Part shown: positions 31,939 through 44,164 of the stretch, piece after piece | How the letters are laid out: every line of letters starts with the position of its first letter | How positions within the stretch are numbered: the first letter of the stretch is position 1 | Assembly (NCBI GenBank): GCA_023627715.1 | Contig: JAMAHW010000001.1 | Coordinates: 62,001 to 126,000, forward strand | Origin: Periconia sp. R9002 | Lineage: Eukaryota > Ascomycota > Dothideomycetes > Pleosporales > Periconiaceae | Direction of reading: 5' to 3' | Length of the DNA stretch: 64,000 nucleotides | Made by a program: the position numbers and the translations under genes | Notes under the pieces: model-generated | What the model was told of the DNA's origin: nothing | Seen by the model: only the letters and a program-made list of their open reading frames with translations | Database searches by the model: none

Positions 31939-34653
31939 TTAAGCCGCTACTTGTTGCATAGCACCGTTTGTATGTTCCACCTTAACCTCTCCACCATCAA
32001 CCGCTAATGTGCCATTTGTATCCTCCAGTGCAACATCGGGTCGATAGTGTTTCAACAGCTTCCCCGCACTTGGTCTGGCGCGGTGGTTTACCTTCCACAG
32101 CTCCAAAAGTATATCGCCCACAAGGGATCGCACGGGTGGTCGGAACATGTGCAAATACTGAAGTACTTTGCATGACAGATCAATACGCTCGGGGTCTTCA
32201 GACATTTTAATCAGGCGCGACAGAATGTCGTGGTCCAGCTTTGGTAGTTCGGAAATAAAACGGAGTAAACTCTTGTCTGTATGTTCGACGAACGGCAACA
32301 TGCCATCAATGAGACGAAGAGCGCAGCGTTCGTAGTTGCTTTTGGGTATTGGGATGCTAGAATCAGTGTTGCCATTCAAGCTCCCTGTTTTTGCGGCGAT
32401 TTTGGCAGATTGCCGGAGGACGTTATCGTTGTACCACTCTTCCGTCAGCCACGATATGGCAATATCGATGCGTTTTCTCCAGTCATACATGATGTATGTG
32501 TATAGCCCGTCTCTTACAGCATCGCTTATTGAGAAGTTGCCTTTGATATTCTTGACCGCAAATTCGTCCTTGATCCCCTCATCAGGATCGTCCAATCCTG
32601 CACTTGTTCGCGTAGCCAGCCGAGACAATATGGTTATCCAAGAATCTCGACCGTAGTCGCTTCCGGCCAACCTATTGAATCCCACTTTGGTGGATTTACC
32701 CTTGTCTTTTTCATCAATACTACCTAGCATTCCGAAAGCGTTACGGACTGACACTTCGCCGTACTGTCGGACTTCTTGTTCGGTAAGTGGCGGTGCTTCG
32801 GGAAGTTTATAAGGAGCAAGCGACGTCGATGGAGGCTCTAACGGACCCGTAGGACCAAGACTGTCCAAGCTGTTTTCGACTTGTTCCGCATCCTCGGGCT
32901 CAAAGTCTGGTTCATAGTCCTCTTCATCATCAACAGCAGACTGTGGTACTGGAACAGACGCGGAGGCGGCAGGAGCCCCCGAGGCTGTTGCGGTGAGACT
33001 AAGAAAACGAGAACGAACCACCTGTGTGATGAATGTTAGCATTTATCCAATCCCAGTGGCAAACTGGGTGTAATGGATGTCCTTATGATATCCCAATGGA
33101 AACACATAATGTGAACCAAAAGCATCTGTATAGACCACCCAGGACATGTCTTTCTCTCCATGGATACAACATTTCTTACTTACATTTATAGCTTTACCGA
33201 GTTGAGATTCGTCAACACTTTGCAGTAACCGCACAGTCAGATTAACCAGCTGTTCGGGATCCGTAAAGGCTTGCACATCGAAACCTGCTGCACCAGCATC
33301 TGAAGTCAAAGTGAATAATTGGCGACTCGACACTGGGCCCGGAGGTAGTGTAGTGGCAGGTGGAGGTGCGAGCACAGGGACTGTTGTAGGGGCTGGGGGC
33401 ACATTTGCGCGCAAGCGCTGCCGTTTGGCTGCATCAAGCCCATCGGTAGGTTCTGCTGGCGCGGGTCTCTTTCGAGAAGATTCGTCAAAGACATCAAGTC
33501 GCATGCGATGCATGCGTTCCAGATATTGTTGTATGCGCCCAGTGTGGGGGCTATCAGGATTCCTGGAACACAAAGTTAGACAGGCGTGTTGGGCAAACAG
33601 GGGTCATCTTACCGCTTCAAGATGTTCACAAATAACGCTCGAGTTGTTCTTTCAAGCGACTTCATTATGACTCGGTTTTTAGGAGTCATGGGCGAGTTGG
33701 CGAGTTTCAGCGGGTTGAAGTTGAGTAAACTTTGCAAGATCTTGTTTGCAGCTATCGGGCGACGCTGGATCAAGATACCCAAGGTATTGAGCACAGCAGT
33801 TACCAGCAATGCGTCACTGTCCTCCATCAGAGCCATACCAGCATATATGTGTGATTTATCTAACCTGTGATCACCATGTATGATGTCCAACATCCGATCG
33901 AGCAGCCCATGGCCTTCGGCCTCGAGGTTTCCATACGGCAATAGAGGATGGTTTCGTGGGAGAATGGCGAGGGAGGTGTCGTTGGGATCTGGCCGCTATC
34001 AAAATATCAGCACGAGAAGAACGTATATGTTGCAACAGGTTACTACCCACCCTGGGGTCGACCATTCCGGGGGTCTGGGTCAAAACGACCTGCTGCAGGA
34101 ATTTGACACAGCATATCCGCACTCCCGAAGGAGCTGCATCCATTCGTTGTAGGATGTTCAATTTTATAGATTGCATGAGTTGCCACGTGTGGCTGTCGTT
34201 TGGATCTGCGATACTGAAGACACATGGACATAAGAAAGTGATCTGCTAACAAAAGGTGCAGGATGGAGTCTTTGCGGGGAAACCGAGCTTTCTGTTCTAT
34301 CTTGTATTGTGCAATTTTGGGGGAAATACTCACGTATGCCTGTATATCAAGGGGTAAATAGTAGCAGCAGTCAGGATGGCATTCTTGATAACGGCCCTGT
34401 CCTGCACGACTTCCAGGTATTCCTTCAACGACTCCAACACTCCCAACGCGCGCGATTCCTTCACTTCCGGCGGCCATGTAGGTGAAGCAAATGCCTCTTG
34501 CAGAAAGTCTGCCCCCCACCGGCGCACCTCGATGCTCGCGTTGGAGTTTGCGCCGACGATGGGTAAGACGCCGGGGATGATGTTGGGGTAGTTGGCGCCA
34601 TCACTCAGAGCCAGTTTGCGCGCCGCTTCGAGTTGATCCAAGATCTGGCTCAT
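31939..34653 (-). CDS. PTA1: Symplekin/Pta1 subunit of the mRNA cleavage and polyadenylation factor
   Basis: This is the scaffold protein of the nuclear pre-mRNA 3'-end processing complex (CPF/CPSF). Exons on the minus strand are 34653-34334, 34213-34051, 33995-33613, 33562-33184 and 33021-31939, giving 775 residues. The N-terminal symplekin/Pta1 HEAT-repeat domain is recognisable in SQILDQLEAARKLALSD, AVIKNAILTAATIYPLIYRH, RICCVKFLQQVVLTQTPGM and DPNDTSLAILPRNHPLLPYG, then LEAEGHGLLDRMLDIIHG. The middle has an acidic low-complexity linker (DDEEDYEPDFEPED), and the C-terminal half contains IMYDWRKRIDIAISWLTEEWYND. ATG 34653 gives the canonical start; 18 in-frame codons upstream lack an ATG of comparable fit. 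Introns are 120, 55, 50 and 162 nt. It is divergent from COA3 across 481 bp. Confidence 0.92.
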
Positions 34654-35134
34654 GATTGCGAGCAAAGGGTTTCGATGTGTAGTGTCTCGCGGTGCAGTAC
34701 AATGCAAAATGAGATGGAGATGACTGTACTTGTCCGTCCACGCACGCGCGCGTTCCCAACCACTTGGTGAGAGAGGGCAGCAACAAAGCCCTGATCAACC
34801 TGTCTTGTCTGCGAACACCACCTCTAAGACTCCCCTCATCCCCAGAGAACTAAGTACTAGATCCAGCGGAGACCAAAGCCACAGGAGAGATGGAGATTTT
34901 GAATTCAGTCAGTGGAAACAGTGTGGTGCTGGTCGAGTGTCTATCAATGATGGTATGGTTGCGAAGTCGCGCGTGGGAGGATCACAGGCACGGAAGCTGC
35001 AACCAGGCACCGCGCGCCAAGACTAGTTGCACGTGCCCGCCCAAAGAGCCTCCTCGCATCGCGACGTCTCTCCCGTTCCCCGCAGAAAAACATTGGGAAA
35101 TCGTTCGACTTCCAACAGAGCCACCACCGCCACC
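34654..35134. promoter_or_regulatory. Probable bidirectional promoter of PTA1 and COA3
   Basis: A 481-bp gap separates the two divergent start codons (34653 minus, 35135 plus). No TATA box is obvious near either start, which is common for housekeeping promoters. That it drives both genes is inferred from arrangement only. Confidence 0.45.
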
Positions 35135-35534
35135 ATGCCTTAGTGAGTATATCGCTTTCCTCATATCTTCCTCATCACAAATTTTCATCTTCATAGCTAA
35201 CATTCCATTGTAGCAGGCCATTCCGATCGACCTACTATGACGAGCGCATGCGCGCGAATCCCGCCCTTCTCCGTGCCCGAGCACCCTACTTGGTCAAGAA
35301 CACCATCACCGGCACTGCCATCTGTGCTCTCGTAGTCGGTATATGTATGTGATGAAAGCTGCCATGTCATACCATCTCTGACACCGGCCCTTCGCAGACG
35401 CCTACACCATCAATGTCATCTCCCAGGACGAATTCGACGATGTCGTGGTTCCCGATGAGCCCATAAGCCGCCAAACCCCTCGGCCCAGTGCTACTCAAAG
35501 CGTACAAGATGCTGTAGCGGCAAGGAAACAATAG
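35135..35534 (+). CDS. COA3: Cytochrome c oxidase assembly factor Coa3
   Basis: Coa3 is a small inner-mitochondrial-membrane protein that binds newly made Cox1 and, with Cox14, couples its translation to complex IV assembly. Exons are 35135-35142, 35214-35344 and 35398-35534, giving 91 residues. The first coding exon is only 8 nt (ATG, CCT, TA). The alternative acceptor three bases downstream would create a stop codon, which fixes the junction. TYYDERMRANPALLRARAPYLVKN is the family signature, followed by one membrane segment at about residues 33-53 and the acidic QDEFDDVVVPDEP tail in the intermembrane space. Length is normal for fungal Coa3. Confidence 0.9.
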
Positions 35535-37808
35535 GCAATCAAGATCAAAATCCAAAGAATGTTGTGGATCAAGGATCAACTAGGTTGGCTATCCGATAAT
35601 TGTATACTCGTGTAATTATACATATGCATAGGGCGGCGCTATATGGCGTAATTTTCAAAAGACGTATCTCCTCTTAGTCCAAAGACCTGCGCTTGCTCCC
35701 AGCGGAGCTATTCTCGCCTGCATGTTGGTTTTGGGTTACTCAATGATTAAGGCAATCTTCCTCCATACCTCAGCCACTTTTCGTACCGTAAAGACGATTT
35801 CTAGAGCAAATGCTATTTTCACATTACCAGGGACGGCTATAAGTGGTCCTTCTACAGGGGTTCAATAGTCTGTGAAAAGTCATCGCAAACCCAAATCTAT
35901 CTTCTAACATTGCGCATGCTAATAATTGCATGTGATGCAAAACCCGGTACAGCCCAAACAAGCTCTGAATGCAATGTACTGCCAGGTACCCATGAGAAGT
36001 AATTTCATACCATGGACATGACTCCCAGGCTCCGCGTGCTGGAATCCCGATAACCTGGACGCTTGGGCTGATCCCTAGGATAAAGGCCAAACAAGGTAGG
36101 CACGCGGATGTTAATATATCCCGCACTCACAAACATTTTAGCTAAGGTGATACTACATATTATGGGCAAGGCATGGAAAATAAAATAAAACTATAAAAAC
36201 ACCATCCTAGTATTCTACTTACTATTAAGAGGACTATAATTTTAGGGGGAAGAGACCCTCGAAGCGTTATATGTAGAGCAGTAAGTGTTGTGAGTGCGGG
36301 CTATATCTACACCCGGGTGGTAGGTCAAGTGTAAGGCATTTCAATGGCTACATGCGGTTCTAGGTTGAACCAATACTTTCTTCGAATAAGGACTTTCGGT
36401 GGTCTTGACCAAATTCAACTCAGCCATCATCCTCAGAACTGGAAAACCTTGTAGAACGGAGGGAGAGAGATACTTCAAACACATTTGAGCTATTTGTTGA
36501 GCTGATTAGCTCTAATTTCGAAGCACACCGAGCACATGATGTTTTTTATCCATGCCAAGATGTTGTGCGGATTCGCCCCATAAAGAGAGGGCTAGTGTAC
36601 GTGTTTCCATCTCTCTTAATGCCGCTCGCAACACTCTCGCATCATGTTCGATAACAGCCCTTGGCCTTCCGAATTCATCCATCACTTCCGATGTGAAGCT
36701 CAGCCTGGTCGCCGGCCACTTTAAAGCGACGCGATACATAGTGAGTACGGCGTGGCGAAGGCTTCCAGATTTCTTCCAATGTATTAGGTTCCTCCACATC
36801 GAGCATTGTGCCGGATTATTTCTGGATACCTGCTGCACTCTTGCTGCAGCTCATTAACCGTGTTGCCGACTCCAGGTAGTAAGCAATGCTTATTCGCGAA
36901 GCCTTCGCCATACATGGCAGCTAGCATCATATGCTATTGATGCTCTTGACCAAGCAACTTCAAAGGGACACGACAGCAGGCCAATGTGTATGCGTCCTAG
37001 TCTTTTGTCGTCGCTATCCGCAAGGTCACTAATCATGGAGCATTTCTCAAGAGTGGAAATTGGTCGCGGGACTGCTGACTACTTTAAATTCCAAGAGATA
37101 CCAAGACGCCAAGGTTCTTGATCTCGTCTCTTTCATATAACGACCTGCAGTCAGACTACACTCGCGACCTTCCTCATACAGCAATTCAAGAAGCACCCTG
37201 ATTACCGGTGGATCTATACGAAGCTACGATCTACCAATGATAGTCTGGACCTCCTCCAACTCCTCTCCACTACCGTTGCGTGGGGATTCGTTCCCTGGAT
37301 AGCCCATGGAGAATGAGCGGAATTGGAACGCTTACTACTCTATATGCGTACTGGGCGAAATCGCGAGTTCTACGGCGGGCCTCTGCAGGTTTTGCCACTC
37401 CACTGCAATCTCTTGCCAAGCAATACCGCTAGGGTCGTCTATGGACGTTTGAGTAGGCGGAGGATGTTGCCAAGTCTTCGTCTGGAGGTTGATATGGAAG
37501 GTGCTTGTCTATAGAACTAATACAAAGAGTTCTATCCCTGGAATCAATGGACCCTATCGATCTTGGTACCAACGTGGGTATATAGCACCTTCTATCTTTG
37601 GGTGTTCTAGGACTGTTCCAAGACTTTTGTGCCTGTGTACTAGACTGATAGACATAGGGCTGTGCGTGGTTGTTGATAATTGCAAGCCGTGGAGGTTACG
37701 GCGCTAGAAAGAGTTGACCTCAAATGAGGTTTAAAAGGCCATGAACATCCGCTCTTGTTGATTTCGATTGTGTACCACAGATCTGCCAAAATCTGCTCCA
37801 TTGTCAAG
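35535..37808. other. Gene-free 2.3-kb stretch with a possible gene relic
   Basis: No complete gene recognised. A 108-codon minus-strand frame at 36512-36838 has protein-like composition (e.g. MDEFGRPRAVIEHDARVLRAALREMETRTLAL) but no family I can name, no start context and no recognisable neighbouring exons. The plus strand around 37060-37500 is also partly open in changing frames. This may be a decayed gene. Confidence 0.35.
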
Positions 37809-39581
37809 ATGAAGTTCTGTACAGCAATTGCTGCCCTTGTGGCAGTTGGATCCGCGAAAGAAATCCCGCGTGATGCCGCTCGTCACGCAGAGCTCTACGA
37901 GTCTGGAGTGATGCACGAGAAGATCATGGCAGCCAAGGCAGCACAGCTATCCCACGATGAGGAGATGGGCGTCATGAATGCGGCCGAGGGTCCTCTGTAT
38001 CCAGAGTTGCCCTTTGCTCAATGCAAAGATGGATGGGCTGTTCCTTTCCGAGGCAACAACAACATTCGCTTCAAGTGCAACAACATGAACTTGCACCACT
38101 TCCTCTCGCACACCGACCTCGGCAGTGTGAGCGGTCTTGGATCTAGTTCTTGGGGTTGGGTCAGCGATGATGGACGTGAGTTTGCCATCATTGCCCAGGG
38201 TGACGGTGCGGCTTTCGCAGAGGTAAGCTGTCTTTGGGTACACGTGATATGAACACTGCTGACCACGACTCATAGATCACCACTGCCGGACAACTGCGTT
38301 ACCTCGGGCGTCTTCCCCAGACCACCGGCGTTGCCCCCAGTCGCTGGAGGGAACTCCGTACTCTCAACAACTACCTGGTTGTTGGTAGTGAAGAGCCTGG
38401 TCACGGTGTCCAATTCTTCGACCTTAAGAAGCTCTTGGACATTGACTACAAGAAAGGCCCCAAGACTTTTAGCCCTGACACTGACCTGAGTGACTGGTGG
38501 AACGATCTTCCCCTGGGTCGCGTGCACAACGTCGTGACCAACCCTGAGACCAACTTTGCCTATGTCGTTGGAGCTCAGCCCCGTAACGACACTTGCCGAT
38601 CGGGCATTCACATGCTTGACATGAGCGACCCTTCCAATGTCAAGAGTCCGGGATGTGCGTCCAAGGATGGCTATGTCCACGACGCCCAGTGCCTGATCTA
38701 TAGAGTATGTTTCTGATGTATCAAAATCAGCGAGAAGCTTCACAGACTAACACCTCATCAGGGACCCCACACCAAGTATCTTGGCCGTGAGATCTGCTAC
38801 GGTTATAACGAGGATGCCCTCACCATCTACGATCTTACCGACAAGGCGTTCCCTGAAATCATCTCCATCACCTCCTACGAAGGCGCTTCCTACACTCACC
38901 AGGGTTGGGTCCTCAACACGGACTTTCAAGAATATCTCGTACTCGATGATGAATTAGATGAGCAGGAGAAGCGCGGCCCGGCTGCCAATGGACGTCCCAC
39001 GACCTTTATCTGGGATATCCGCAACCTCGAGAGGCCCAAGCAAACTGGATACTACCAAGGGTACGTACAGATTCTCTACAGTATTAGACGCTTTAAAGAG
39101 TACTCCTTAGGCTGCCTAAGCCTAGTTGGAAAATGTTTAGAAGAAAGTTCCCACAGACGTTCAGAGTGGTAATGAACGGACGAGTCACGTGGTCATATTT
39201 GGGTCACGTGCCTACACCACTACCATGTCCCCACGTCTACACAACCTCACATGAACTCTACTGACTTAAAAAACAAACAGACCTCGCACCGTAATCGATC
39301 ACAATCAATATGTGTACGGCAAGTACGCATACCAGAGCAACTACGGCGCCGGTATCAGTGTTCTCGACATCTCCAGTATCCCCAGCGACCCGACCGGCCG
39401 TGGCGTCCGCGAGGTTGCCATGTTTGACGTTTACCCAGAGGATGACAACCTCGAGGGCGGTGGTAGCATTGCTTTCGTTGGAACTTGGTCTTCGTACGCT
39501 GGCTACCCCTCTGGATTCATCCTCATCAACACCATCGAGCGCGGCGCTTGGGTTGTCAAGGTCCAGAAGGAACTCCCGTAA
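37809..39581 (+). CDS. Secreted choice-of-anchor B / LVIVD-repeat-type protein
   Basis: Exons are 37809-38222, 38276-38704, 38762-39060 and 39281-39581, giving 480 residues. A clear signal peptide (KFCTAIAALVAVGSA) is followed by a secreted beta-propeller-like protein. Repeated strands such as NNYLVVGSEEPGHGVQFFDL, SGIHMLDMSDPSN, EDALTIYDLTDKAFPEI and GAGISVLDISSIPSD match the regulatory-like LVIVD / choice-of-anchor B pattern. Catalytic residues are not evident. ATG 37809 is chosen because it starts the signal peptide; the open frame runs further upstream to 37755. The last intron (39061-39280) is 220 nt, four times the others, and carries two GTCACGTG palindromes. Molecular role is unknown; a cell-surface or extracellular function is inferred from the signal peptide. 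Confidence 0.88.
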
Positions 39582-40494
39582 AGTAATGCTTTTGTGCGCT
39601 TTGCGTGGTTAAAAAAAGGGAAAAGGAAGTATGGACTCGTCTGTTATGTCGTAACTTCTAATGATAAATAAATAATGTTTCACTTGCGAAATGAGTTGCG
39701 AATAAACGTGAAGACCATTGCGAGATGCCTCTGTGATTCCGCTGGGAAACCCTCAAACAAGCAATGGCTTTCATTGGCGTATCAGGGTTCAACTATAGGC
39801 TGTGTATATGCAACTCTTATAGCACTGTCAGATTGCTAGGAAGAACTAGAGGATAGCCTTTTCATATACGTTTGAGGCGTTCTAGCATGCGTCGCGAACA
39901 TAACTTAATTCTCCAAATAACAAAGTTCTAAAGATCACAAATCAGGGATGGAAAGGGGGATTTGCAGGATGTTAGGCTGTACAAAATAATAAAGGGACTT
40001 TTGAATGCTACTCCATAAGATATGAGATATGAGAAAGGACGGAGGTGACTTATTCTAGCATTAATGATGTATCTATCAAGATAAATCTTCAATATAACTT
40101 TTTGGGCATTTGATGGGGAGTCAATTTTTTAATACTGATGTTACGGTCTCTACGGGGCAACTGGTTGGTCTTTGCCTTAGATGGAATCGCTAGCAGCAAG
40201 AGCACCTGTCGTCACTTCCAAAAAATATGCATTCCTCAACTTTGTCTTCATAAAGCACCACTACATCCTCTGTTGACTGCATGTCTCGTGTCGCATCACG
40301 TATAGAAAGATTGAAGCTAGCACACCTCGGAAAATTCGGCCAATCATTCCTCCGCTGCCCTCAACATTCCTCCGCTAAACTCCGACATCTCGACATCATT
40401 GATATTAATTACCACCACCGCCATTCCTTCCTTACAGTATGTTCGTCACTACCTCCTCGCTCGAACCTCCAGGTCTCATACCCATACCAAAATC
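39582..40494. other. Intergenic
   Basis: AT-rich 3' flank followed by the upstream region of the NAPE-PLD-type gene. In-frame codons upstream of its ATG (from 40399) lack an ATG. No RNA gene or strong repeat seen. Confidence 0.35.
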
Positions 40495-41652
40495 ATGGCT
40501 GCTGCATCTGGTGTGACTTTAACCCCGCTTCCCCCACTCCGCCCGGAATCATATACCTCCCCGCCTCCTCACCATGTTGGGAATCCTCCAACGTCATTTA
40601 AAAATCCCTGGCCCTCATACGCGTCTTCGGGACTGATAGGTCTTTTGAAAACTAAATGGAGCACATCCAAAAATTTTGTGCCGGTACCGACGGATCGCCT
40701 TGGACTGGTGGAGATTCGCAGGCCGGATTGGGGACAGAATAGCCATGGGTTGAAAGCTACTTGGATTGGACATGCCAGCTTTCTGGTCGAAACCACCGCA
40801 ACAAACGGCCACTCGCGAGGTATAAGGATCCTTATAGACCCTATGTTCAGTGATAGGGCCGGTCCATACGGTATGGTAGGACCTGTCCGCTTTTCTCCAC
40901 CACCATGCGACGTTGAGGATTTGCCCGAGGTAGACGCCGTATGCATTAGTCACGACCATTATGACCACCTCGATTCAGAAACCCTTCGAAAACTACTAGT
41001 GAGCCAGAAGGGAGATGTCAAATTTTTCTGTGGATTGCGCGTGAAGCAGGTTCTAGTCGGTTTGGGTGTAGGCATAAAACCCGAACAAGTGACTGAGCTA
41101 GATTGGTGGGACCCGATACACCTAGAAACCGAGGTCGGAAGTGTAGATTTGATATGCACACCCGCACAGCATCGCAGTGGACGAGCACTCTGGAACATTG
41201 ACGGGACATTGTGGTGCAGCTGGATTGTCAAAGAGCCTGATGAGGGCGGCAAAAGACTATTTTTCGCGGGCGACACTGGATACTGCGGAGTGACATCCGA
41301 CGACCAGCCCTCACACCACGAAGCCCCTCATCCTCCGTGCCCAGCATTCGCCGAGATAGGTGAGCTGTACGGACCTTTTGATCTGGCGCTACTGCCCATT
41401 GGCTGCTACCAGCCTCGTTCAGCGCTGTCCGCTCAGCATTCTTCGCCTGACGACTCTGTAGCCATGCACAAAGATATCAAGAGCAAGAGGAGCATCGGCA
41501 TGCATTATGGTACTATAAGAGGCGGTATCAGTGCGAACTTCGAGCCTGTTCTCGAGCCTCCCCAGCGGTTCAAAAAGGTTGCTGAAGCTGAAGGGCTGCA
41601 CTGGGGAGAAGAGATAGGACTATGCGACATTGGAGAAACGGTCACAGTGTGA
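40495..41652 (+). CDS. NAPE-PLD-type metallo-beta-lactamase-fold hydrolase
   Basis: This is a single-exon 385-residue enzyme like mammalian N-acyl-phosphatidylethanolamine phospholipase D and yeast Fmp30, which cleave N-acyl-PE to phosphatidic acid and N-acylethanolamine. The metal-binding motif HDHYDHLD is at residues 153-160 (His153, His155, Asp157, His158). The other expected ligands are His226 in CTPAQHRSGR, Asp260 in FAGDTGYCG and His337 in SIGMHYGT. The upstream TWIGHASFLVET and LIDPMFSDRAGP strings are also family-typical. An N-terminal Pro-rich segment precedes the catalytic domain, and no strong targeting signal is visible. All catalytic residues are intact, so it should be active. 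Confidence 0.92.
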   Translation: MAAASGVTLTPLPPLRPESYTSPPPHHVGNPPTSFKNPWPSYASSGLIGLLKTKWSTSKNFVPVPTDRLGLVEIRRPDWGQNSHGLKATWIGHASFLVETTATNGHSRGIRILIDPMFSDRAGPYGMVGPVRFSPPPCDVEDLPEVDAVCISHDHYDHLDSETLRKLLVSQKGDVKFFCGLRVKQVLVGLGVGIKPEQVTELDWWDPIHLETEVGSVDLICTPAQHRSGRALWNIDGTLWCSWIVKEPDEGGKRLFFAGDTGYCGVTSDDQPSHHEAPHPPCPAFAEIGELYGPFDLALLPIGCYQPRSALSAQHSSPDDSVAMHKDIKSKRSIGMHYGTIRGGISANFEPVLEPPQRFKKVAEAEGLHWGEEIGLCDIGETVTV

Positions 41653-42431
41653 TTCAGAGTCCTAGGGTTTTGCTCCCAACAATGTGTATGCTTAATGTTT
41701 CCGCAAACCTATTTACTACTGTTTGTTCAATTTTTTGAGTACTGTCAACACCGCAACACCAAGATGGTGCGTCGTCAGTCATTTAATCACTCGAATACCC
41801 TTATTAGTCTCTTAATATCATGCTCTGTCCGCCTTCCTTTACTTTTTTATGACCTTTTTTTGTCTGGGTATAATGCCTACTGGATTTTAAACAAACGAAC
41901 AAAATTATACTATGTTGTGCCAAAACTTCACTTAGTTCCAGCCACCACTCACTCTCATGAAATAATTAGTTTCTTTAGTCGCCCAATAGAGTCTTCTATC
42001 CTTGCTAAACTAACTCTCTATTACGATCTACAGTCTCTATCTTTCCCTATTCAATAGTTATCCTTAATCGAGCACTATCCACAATCGCGGCTATGGTCAA
42101 GTCAACAGTCTAAGTTTCGATATTACACGCACTTATATAGAGAACAGCTTGAATGATTGGACATTATTTTACATGGTCGAATAAGACTACTATTCCCAGT
42201 TAAAAACGCAAGAATCGAAAGAAAAACAACAACAAGATGATTGAGGTTTGATCATCATATCAAATAACAAGAGGCTGGCGACAGAAAAAAGCAATAAACA
42301 ACATACGTCCGATGCTTTATCTCGAAAGGATAAACGCATATGTATACTCCAATTCCTCAAAAGCTTGTTTCAAAGACAGCCAAAAATCAAACAATAAATG
42401 AAAATTCCGTTCATCTGGAACGCTTCCTTAC
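41653..42431. other. Convergent intergenic region
   Basis: AT-rich region between the NAPE-PLD-type gene (plus) and the lysine-rich gene (minus). A 120-codon frame at 41695-42057 has no family features. No gene called. Confidence 0.35.
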
Positions 42432-43345
42432 TTACGCTCCCTCCGTCTTGTCGTGTTGCTGATCCACATCGCGAGAAGAAGAAGAAGGGCCCCCAGCGTC
42501 CTTTGCGTCGTCAAGTTGAGCCGCTTTCTCAGCCTCCTCTCTAGCTGCCTCATTAGCCCTCTTTTTATGATAAAAGGCTTTGTTCTTTGACTTCTTCTTC
42601 TTTTTCTTCTTGTCAATCCTGTTCGCGTCCTCTTCCTGGCGCGGAATCTGGTTTTCTTGATTCGCCGTGTCGTATTCCTCGAAGCCAGCAACCTCACCCT
42701 CTGAACCATGCACTTGTTCTTGCGGATAGTAGTGCTGCCCGTACATAACACGGTTTGGGGAGAGAGGCGAACCCTGGCCGTCGGCGTTGTAGTAGTAAAT
42801 AGGCCGAGGCGATGGGTGACGAGTATGGAATGGCATCAACATAGGCGTGTAGTACCGTCCAGGATACATCGCCGGGTATGGGTTCTTTGGCATGTCTTGA
42901 TACGCTGCGTGAACGTCCAAAGCCTCTCGCGCGGTCGCAATTTCTGCGTGTTGATGGTAGAACGGGGTTTGCCGGCGGCGTTCTTGGTCAAACGAGTTGA
43001 CCTCGTTGTAGTACGACTCAGCAAGGGTGTACGACGTGTTGGAATCGCGTACCGTGTCCGTATCTTCCGAGACTTCCGTTCTAGGGGAGTTAGTATGCTT
43101 TGGATAGAGGTTAGGGTCCGAAAAGTATAGTATCGATGTACTTACGCGGGGGTCTGCGGCGGAGGGGAGGTGCTGACTTGCGGATTCAAAGCGTTTGGGT
43201 TGATGGATTGCAGAGGATCTTGTTGGGAGTGACTGGGATAGGTTGGCGAGCCAGGTTCGAAGGGGATAGAGCGTGGGTTAAACTTGGATGGTGCTTTCAC
43301 GGAGAGTTCCGATTTGGCGGTGAGTTTGGAGTTAGGCGGTGACAT
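42432..43345 (-). CDS. Uncharacterised Lys-rich, low-complexity protein
   Basis: I do not recognise a family. Exons on the minus strand are 43345-43146 and 43080-42432 with a 65-nt GTAAGT-AG intron, giving 282 residues. The N-terminus is Ser/Pro-rich with short motifs (KFNPRSIPFEPGSPTYPSHS), the middle is Tyr/Pro-rich (AMYPGRYYTPMLMPFH), and the C-terminal third has a run of seven lysines (DKKKKKKKSKNK) then alternating acidic and basic residues. This suggests an intrinsically disordered, probably nuclear or RNA-associated protein, but that is inference from composition. The exon join is supported by an uninterrupted frame and proper splice sites. Confidence 0.65.
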
Positions 43346-44164
43346 TTCCGCTTCTGGAGTGAAGAAATAGAAGGATATGTGGAGGAATATCTGATCTAAA
43401 AATCAAAGTAGAAGCCTTTTATGTGGTGGATTCTGGAGGTGAGGGGCATATGGTTGATAGTTGCGTTGGGAGAGGAAACGGTCTCTTCTATACTTGCGAG
43501 CTGCGTTTGCTTCTGGGCATGTGCGGGTTGCAACTAGGTCAAAGTCAATAAACTCCGAGCAAGGAAACGAATTAGAGGATAAAACATTGGCTATGACGCA
43601 CTGTTCAATCGACCTAGCAAACGACGAAAAATGTTCACGAGACGTATGCTCGACAAACGAATACGTATGGCGTTTGACACAGTACTTGGAGTGAACTTCA
43701 TGATCAACAACCATTGATGGGACCGGCGTATACCAACAAATTGGCAATCCATCTACAAACTCCGAGATATGATCTCTTCAGAGGTGTAGTACTTTGAGAC
43801 CCAAGAGTGTCAAGATAAGTATAACTTCATGAACTGGCTAATTTGGAACGACATGTGAAGTCCTAAAAATTGTTTTGTCCATCTTATTCTGGTCCATAAA
43901 TCAGAGCACGACTTTGTTCTGTTACCAGAAACTCCATTTAAATTAGAATGATAAGCTCCATGCCAAATGAAAACAAGAGAGTTAGGGGAGGAAAGTGGTG
44001 GTGAGTGGAAACGTCAACGCACAGGGAAGGTTTAACCGATAGGATATTATGTAAGCAGACTTGTGGCTCCTCGGCAAGGATTTCTGTTATGGAGCTTAAC
44101 TTATGTCGCTACACTTTTTTTTATACTTCGCGACCTCGCTCAACAACGCCATAGAATTGCAGTT
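43346..44164. other. Divergent intergenic region
   Basis: This is the upstream region of the lysine-rich gene (minus) and the REX1-type gene (plus). A 114-codon minus frame at 43403-43747 has no family features. Sequence 43860-44060 is AT-rich and may hold the REX1 promoter. Confidence 0.35.

Noticed and set aside
44063..44164. N-terminal extension of the REX1-type protein
   Set aside because: It begins at a non-ATG codon and adds a hydrophobic segment atypical of a nuclear exonuclease.
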